Assembly (NCBI GenBank): GCA_905221605.1
Contig: CAJNDS010002173.1
Location: 512,501 to 576,500 of the forward strand
DNA length: 64,000 bases
Source: Symbiodinium natans
Taxonomy: Eukaryota > Sar > Dinophyceae > Suessiales > Symbiodiniaceae
Direction of reading: 5' to 3'
Part shown: one piece after another, positions 59,610-64,000 of the stretch
How positions within the stretch are numbered: the stretch's first letter is position 1
Layout of the letters: each line of letters begins with the position of its first letter
Notes under the pieces: model-generated
The model's input: the letters and a program-made list of their open reading frames with translations, nothing else
Databases searched by the model: none
What the model was told of the DNA's origin: nothing
Position numbers and translations under genes: made by a program

Positions 59610-60480
59610 GGGATGCAAACTGGCAAGGAAAAGACCCAACTGAGGATCAGCTCAGGATCATGACTCGCCCCTTCTCACAACCAAAAAGACTTAGCGGATC
59701 CCGATCATCATCCCCATGAGACCCCTCACGGACAACGCTCACTCCACCACTTCCCCAGAAGTACCACTAAGACGAGGGAGTCGCCACTGCAGACTTTCAC
59801 TCTTCATGGACCCCTACAGTACCTGGAGCAACTTTGTATGTATCTGAAAAATAAAGCAGACTAATGTAAACAAATGCGGTGCGCTGCCGCATATGGACTA
59901 CAGTCGGCAAAGCTGGCCGAATCCCCTCAACCCCTGGGCAGTCTTCCTACAGCTGATGTCGGCGCTGGCGACCCTAAACCCTACACCCAAAACCCTAAAT
60001 TAGGGCTTAGGGTCCCGGGCTTTCGGCATTGTTGGCTTTGGGGGGTGCAAGCTCGATTCCCACCCCACCGCACATTGCGGGCCTCTGGGATGAGCCAAGC
60101 TCTACACCGCCATCACTCATCATTGGGGGTGGTTCGAAATCGGAGGCCTCCTTATGCCGGGTTCTATTATCCCTAGACCCTAAACCCTAAAACCCTAAAA
60201 CCCTTTTCGTTTTACTATCACAGAGTTTTGTAGTCACCCAAGCACGGAACCCTCCCTCCGAAACATTCCCAAAAAGTAGCTGCTGCGTGGGGTGTAGGGT
60301 TTAGGGTTTTAGGGTTTAGGGTTTAGGGTTTTGGGTTTTGGGTTTAGGGTTCGGGTCTTGGTTTAGGGTTTAGGGTTAGGGGTTTAGGGTTTGGGTTTCT
60401 GTCCAGTTTGACTCATTTCGCGGCTCATGAGTTCAGGGCTTTGAAGTTGGGGGGTTTAGACCCCAAACCCTGAAGCACTG
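59610..60480. other. Unique stretch then short arrays
   Basis: 59610-60000 is unique with no recognisable frame. CCCTAAA at 60175-60210 and TTTAGGG/TTTTGGG at 60297-60400 follow. Confidence 0.55.
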
Positions 60481-60489
60481 AAACCTAAA

Positions 60490-60580
60490 CCAGTGGACAT
60501 CAGGAAGCTTCTTCTGAAGTGCAGCTTCGGCGATTGCACGAGCCAGGTCGGACCGACGAGCGCTGATCAAGACTGCTCTG
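60490..60580 (-). CDS. Possible exon, unassigned
   Basis: The minus-strand frame reads RAVLISARRSDLARAIAEAA then LQKKLPDV, an amphipathic, coding-like sequence between arrays. Confidence 0.4.
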
Positions 60581-60584
60581 CGGG

Positions 60585-61403
60585 TTTGGGGTTTATGATT
60601 TAGGGCTTGGGATTTCGGGTTTAGGGTTTAGGGTTTACGGTTTAGGGTTTGAGGTTTAGGGTTTAGGGCTTAGGGTTTAGGTCTAAGGTTTAAGGTTGAG
60701 GGTTTAGGCTTTAGGGTTTGGTCTAGGGCTTAGGGTTGAGGGTTTCGGGAGTCTTGCTGCACAGCAGCCCCAAATCCTAAACCCCATCTTTCAGAGGTTC
60801 AACGACCAGCTGCCTGACATAACTACGGCGCAGGTGTAGCTGAGATGAGCTTAGGTCTAAGTGAACCCTAACCCTAAACCCTAAACCCTAAACCCTAAAC
60901 CCTAAACCCTAAACCCCTGTAGGGCCCTGAAGGGCTGTCTGAGCAAGGTTCCCGAAACTCGCCCTGTTTTGGGTTCCCATTCTCATACACGCCTTACAAC
61001 AAAGGGTACCCATAACGCGCCGCAAAGAGTTCATGAAGATGGTGAGACCCTAACAAGAAGCTGCCTTCAGACCCATTTGACTCGGGCGAATAACCCCCGA
61101 GCCCTCAACTCTAAGACCTCAAACCCGAAAACCCCAAAACCCCACAGGTTGATGGTTTAGGGTTTAGGGTTTAGGGTTTAGGGTTTAATATCACATCCGA
61201 AAACCCCAATGGACCAACCGCCCCAAAACCAAACGCCGGCCCCTGGCAGCTCAGATGCTCCCAAAACCCCAACCCCTCGAAAAAGCCTGGAGAAAAAACA
61301 ATAACAGACCGGCTCACGGAACCTCGGAACCCCTAAACCCTGAACCCGACATGCTGAACCCCCTAACACCCAAACCCTCTTACGCTCTGAACCCCCTAAA
61401 ACC

Positions 61404-61449
<46 letters not shown>

Positions 61450-61850
61450 ACCCTAAACCCTAAACCCTACCCGGAGCTTCGCAACTCACGGCTTGCCCCT
61501 GGCCTTTGGCGGCCCTGCTGCCATGGATGCGCCACCGACAGGCCAAAACAAAAAAACCCTCGCGGTAGGGCTTGGGGACTAGGCTTTGGGTTTAGGGTTT
61601 AGGGTTTAGGGTTTAGGGTTTAGGGTTTAGGGTTTAGGGTTCAGGGTTCAGGGTTCAGGGTTCAGGGTTCAGGGTTCCAACGATTGAGGCTTGTTGGTTG
61701 GATCAGGGCGTAGAGGGCTGACAGGGCAAGTCGTGCTTCCTGTTACCCTGCAATGCCTCCTGACGACCGCAGGTTGAACGGGTTTCGGGTTTAGGGTTTA
61801 GGGTTTAGGGTTTAGGGTTTAGGGTTTAGGGTTTAGGGTTTAGGGTCCTC
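60585..61850. repeat. Heptamer arrays and islands
   Basis: TTTAGGG variants (60585-60750), CCCTAAA (60865-60917), TTTAGGG (61150-61185), CCCTCAA (TTGAGGG variant, 61400-61450), TTTAGGG then six TTCAGGG (61585-61675) and TTTAGGG (61785-61848). Confidence 0.9.
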
Positions 61851-61854
61851 GGGA

Positions 61855-61945
61855 AGCCAGCAGCGCTCCAATCGAGCAAGCTTCACAGGGGCTCCGAGAT
61901 CCTTGAAGCTCAGGAAAAGGTTGAATCGTCGACCCTCATCCGAGA
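61855..61945 (-). CDS. Possible exon, unassigned
   Basis: The minus-strand frame reads DEGRRFNLFLSFKDLGAPVK then LARLERCW. Natural composition, flanked by arrays. No family is recognised. Confidence 0.4.
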
Positions 61946-62260
61946 AATGCCCTAAGCACATGGGTTTAGGGTTTAGGGTTTAGGGTTAGTGGTTAGGGTT
62001 TAGGGTTGATCGACATTGCCTTCAGCGCGACATGACCTTCTTCGGGAGAAACAAAGAAAAACTTCGCGAAAATACGCAGAAATCATCGCAGCACATGTTT
62101 CCTGATATTCAGGAAATCAGGACTCCATGCATCACCTCGTTGGGCTTGCTTGCCCGAGCGTCAAATGTTCCCCAGGATTCTTGTTTGAGGCACCCCGAAT
62201 GAAGAATTCAAAGGGTTGGATTTCGTGTTGGGCGGGGTGAGCTATTCTGTAGCATGCTGG

Positions 62261-62476
62261 TCAAGGCATGGACGTCAGAATCTCCCAAATTGGAAGCTCA
62301 AACCTCTCCACACCTCCAATTACGAATGACAAACTGGGCCATGTGTGATTAATTTCCTTTGCCCTCTTCTTGGCTTCAGGTGGGCCTTTTTTGACATCGG
62401 CGTCGCTGGCATTCGATGCTGAAGACACTTTGGTCTTGTCTCCAAGGCCTTTCCTCGACATACCAGATGTCGACAT
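62261..62476 (-). CDS. Possible coding region, unassigned
   Basis: The minus-strand frame from an ATG at 62476 reads MSTSGMSRKGLGDKTKVSSA, a K/A/S-rich piece, then NHTWPSLSFVIGGVERFELP. It could be an exon with a basic linker. It lies in the array-free right end of the window. No family is recognised. Confidence 0.35.
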   Translation of the reverse strand: MSTSGMSRKGLGDKTKVSSASNASDADVKKGPPEAKKRAKEINHTWPSLSFVIGGVERFELPIWEILTSMP

Positions 62477-63203
62477 GGCCCAGGATGTAGGATGTCCACA
62501 GGCCCTGCAGTGAACTCCACAAAGGAGATCAAAACGAGTCAAATGTGGGCTGGGGACGTGGTTGCGTTCTGTCTGATACTCCGAGTCTGCGTCGCCTTCG
62601 TCGGCAGCGGCGCCGTGCAACTCGTCGAGGTCGCATGCACAGACTTAGCAAGCAGCCAGGTCCGGCTAAATCCTGGTAGGGGTCAGGCCTGAAAAGCGCT
62701 TGCAGGGCAGAATACCGCAGATGAGCTCTAGTGCTCAGTCGTTCGTCTGTCGGCGATTCTTGACTCCTCGGGATTCAAGAGGCTCTTAACCTGGGCAATA
62801 TGTCCGGGATGAGGGGGAGTGAGGGGGTGAGAGGCTCCGTGTATGGAGTGATGGTGCACGCTTGGACTCCTAAACTGCAGGAAAGTTGCAGTTAGTCCAG
62901 TGCAGGCCCTGCGTGAGAGATGCTTGCCTTGCTTTACTCCTGTCCGGCTGTGGGGACCACGGGCACAGCCTGTTGCAACACAGCCGCTTGGCGGCGCCGG
63001 GCCCCGCAGCATGTGGATATGGTGCGACGGCGGACTTCAGCGACAATCCGCTTTCGTGCCTTCCTTTTCCCAAACATCAGACTGCACGCGCTCCAGCGCC
63101 GCATGCTTCAGCTTTTGGCTCGCAAAGAACAACGCGACTTAGCTTCGTAGCTTTTCACGCAGTGCGACACTGTGTCTCAGTATCTGAAGGAACTTGTCCA
63201 TGA

Positions 63204-63440
63204 TTATGCCTGACTTGCATACGGACGGCGAGTCGGCTCGGTGATCACTTCCTAAAGCGGCTCGTTCCAGCGGCCTGCCTCGGGGTCCACATCGGCATGT
63301 CGCTCAACGTTGCCTATCCCGAACTTTTCGTAAAGGAGAGACTGCCAAAGCTCCAAGCCGCGAACCAACCTGACTTGGCCAGCGAAGCAATCCAACTTTG
63401 GCTTTTCCAGGCGCAGCTTCTTTCCGGCGAAAGGAAGTGA
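63204..63440 (+). CDS. Possible plus-strand coding region
   Basis: This frame stays open for about 78 codons, from just after one stop to a TGA, reading FLKRLVPAACLGVHIGMSLN, VAYPELFVKERLPKLQAANQ and DLASEAIQLWLFQAQLLSGE. The composition is convincingly protein-like. An internal ATG exists, but an exon is also possible. It is the only good plus-strand candidate in the window. Function unknown. Confidence 0.4.
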   Translation, partial: LCLTCIRTASRLGDHFLKRLVPAACLGVHIGMSLNVAYPELFVKERLPKLQAANQPDLASEAIQLWLFQAQLLSGERK

Positions 63441-64000
63441 GCATGGCGCGCGCGGTCATGTTTGCGCCTGGACACTTGGGCAACGCCTGGCATGGCAAGC
63501 ATGAGGCCGCCTGGACCTCTGAACAGCTCGCCATCGTCTTGCAAGGAGTGAAGGGCGCCGGACTTGAGTGCACGCGGGCTGGCCCTGCACGCACGGACAC
63601 CGGCGAGCAACGCTTGCTTCCGGCATTTTGCCTGGGACCGGCTCTTTACCCTGCAGTACTTGGATGCCCGCGCGGGCTTGGCTACCTCCAATGCTGGGCA
63701 ACAGTCGCCGCGCATTGGTCCACAGATGCCTCCAGGATCCTGAAAGTGGCTTGCTGATCTTGGCCCTGAGGGCATCCACAGATGTTGCTAGCACTCCTAC
63801 TTCTGAGGATGGCGCCAAACCACCGCACCTACTTCTGAGGGTGAAAGGACATGACACAAACCTTAGCCGCCTGGTTGGGGCGTACATGTCGCCACACTAC
63901 ACATTGATGGAGCACGACACCCCCACAAACAAAAACAGCCTCCACCCTCAGAGTCGATCTGAAAAGATTGGTGGCGGATTGGGCAGAGCATCAGATCTGG

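Larger units (their letters stand above)
62020..64000. other. Array-free, single-copy-looking right end
   Basis: After the last TTTAGGG block (61963-62010) there are no heptamer arrays for the remaining 2 kb, and all six frames carry long open stretches. This contrasts with the rest of the window. Coding is likely somewhere here, but frame and strand are not settled. Confidence 0.6.

Overview
The window reads as nuclear DNA of a dinoflagellate, probably of the Symbiodiniaceae/Suessiales type. The reasons are telomere-type TTTAGGG/CCCTAAA heptamers scattered everywhere, introns whose 5' ends are mostly GC (some GA, few GT) instead of GT, short direct repeats at splice junctions, and the ubiquitin-like + ankyrin gene architecture common in these genomes. 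I see no rRNA, tRNA, CRISPR array or prokaryotic operon. No species can be named from this sequence alone. The long open frames that read as repeated NPKP, TLNP, GFRV or GLG are translations of the heptamer repeat and are not genes. Real coding sequence is broken into exons of about 14-100 bases that look like unique islands between repeat arrays, so ordinary ORF calling misses it. || The main finding is one gene on the minus strand from about 47.86 kb down to a stop codon at 16.485 kb. Joining small islands by splice phase gives an ABC subfamily B half-transporter of roughly 570-590 residues, made of six membrane helices and a full nucleotide-binding domain (A-loop, Walker A, Q-loop, signature, Walker B, D-loop, H-loop). 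It has about 35 exons averaging near 50 bases. Nearly every intron carries telomere-like heptamer arrays, in both orientations. Two ubiquitin-like/ankyrin genes (28.55-27.42 kb and 21.80-19.99 kb, same strand) lie inside introns of this transporter. || Left of it (1-16.4 kb) the islands also read best on the minus strand: an ENTH/epsin-type domain in three exons (5.9-4.95 kb), several unassigned exon-like islands at 9.2 and 11.4-13.1 kb, and a tandem segmental duplication (13.08-13.96 / 13.97-15.89 kb). The second copy carries a 5'-truncated LINE reverse-transcriptase fragment embedded in telomere-like repeats that the first copy lacks. Right of it (49-62 kb) there are more unassigned minus-strand exon islands, including an FkbM-methyltransferase-like piece at 54.5-54.8 kb, membrane segments at 57.9-58.5 kb and Cys-rich pieces. 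From about 62.0 kb to the end the telomere-like arrays stop and the DNA looks single copy. || Repeats: besides the heptamers there are locally homogenised variant arrays (TTGAGGG, CTTAGGG, TTTAGGGG, TTTGGGG), an inverted-repeat element family ending TTGGGATGTTCC with 8-bp target duplications (about six copies or remnants), a second inverted-repeat element at 34.5 kb, several minisatellites, an AT-rich hexamer array and a long CAG tract. Exon boundaries are inferred by eye from reading frame and family conservation; no alignment was run.
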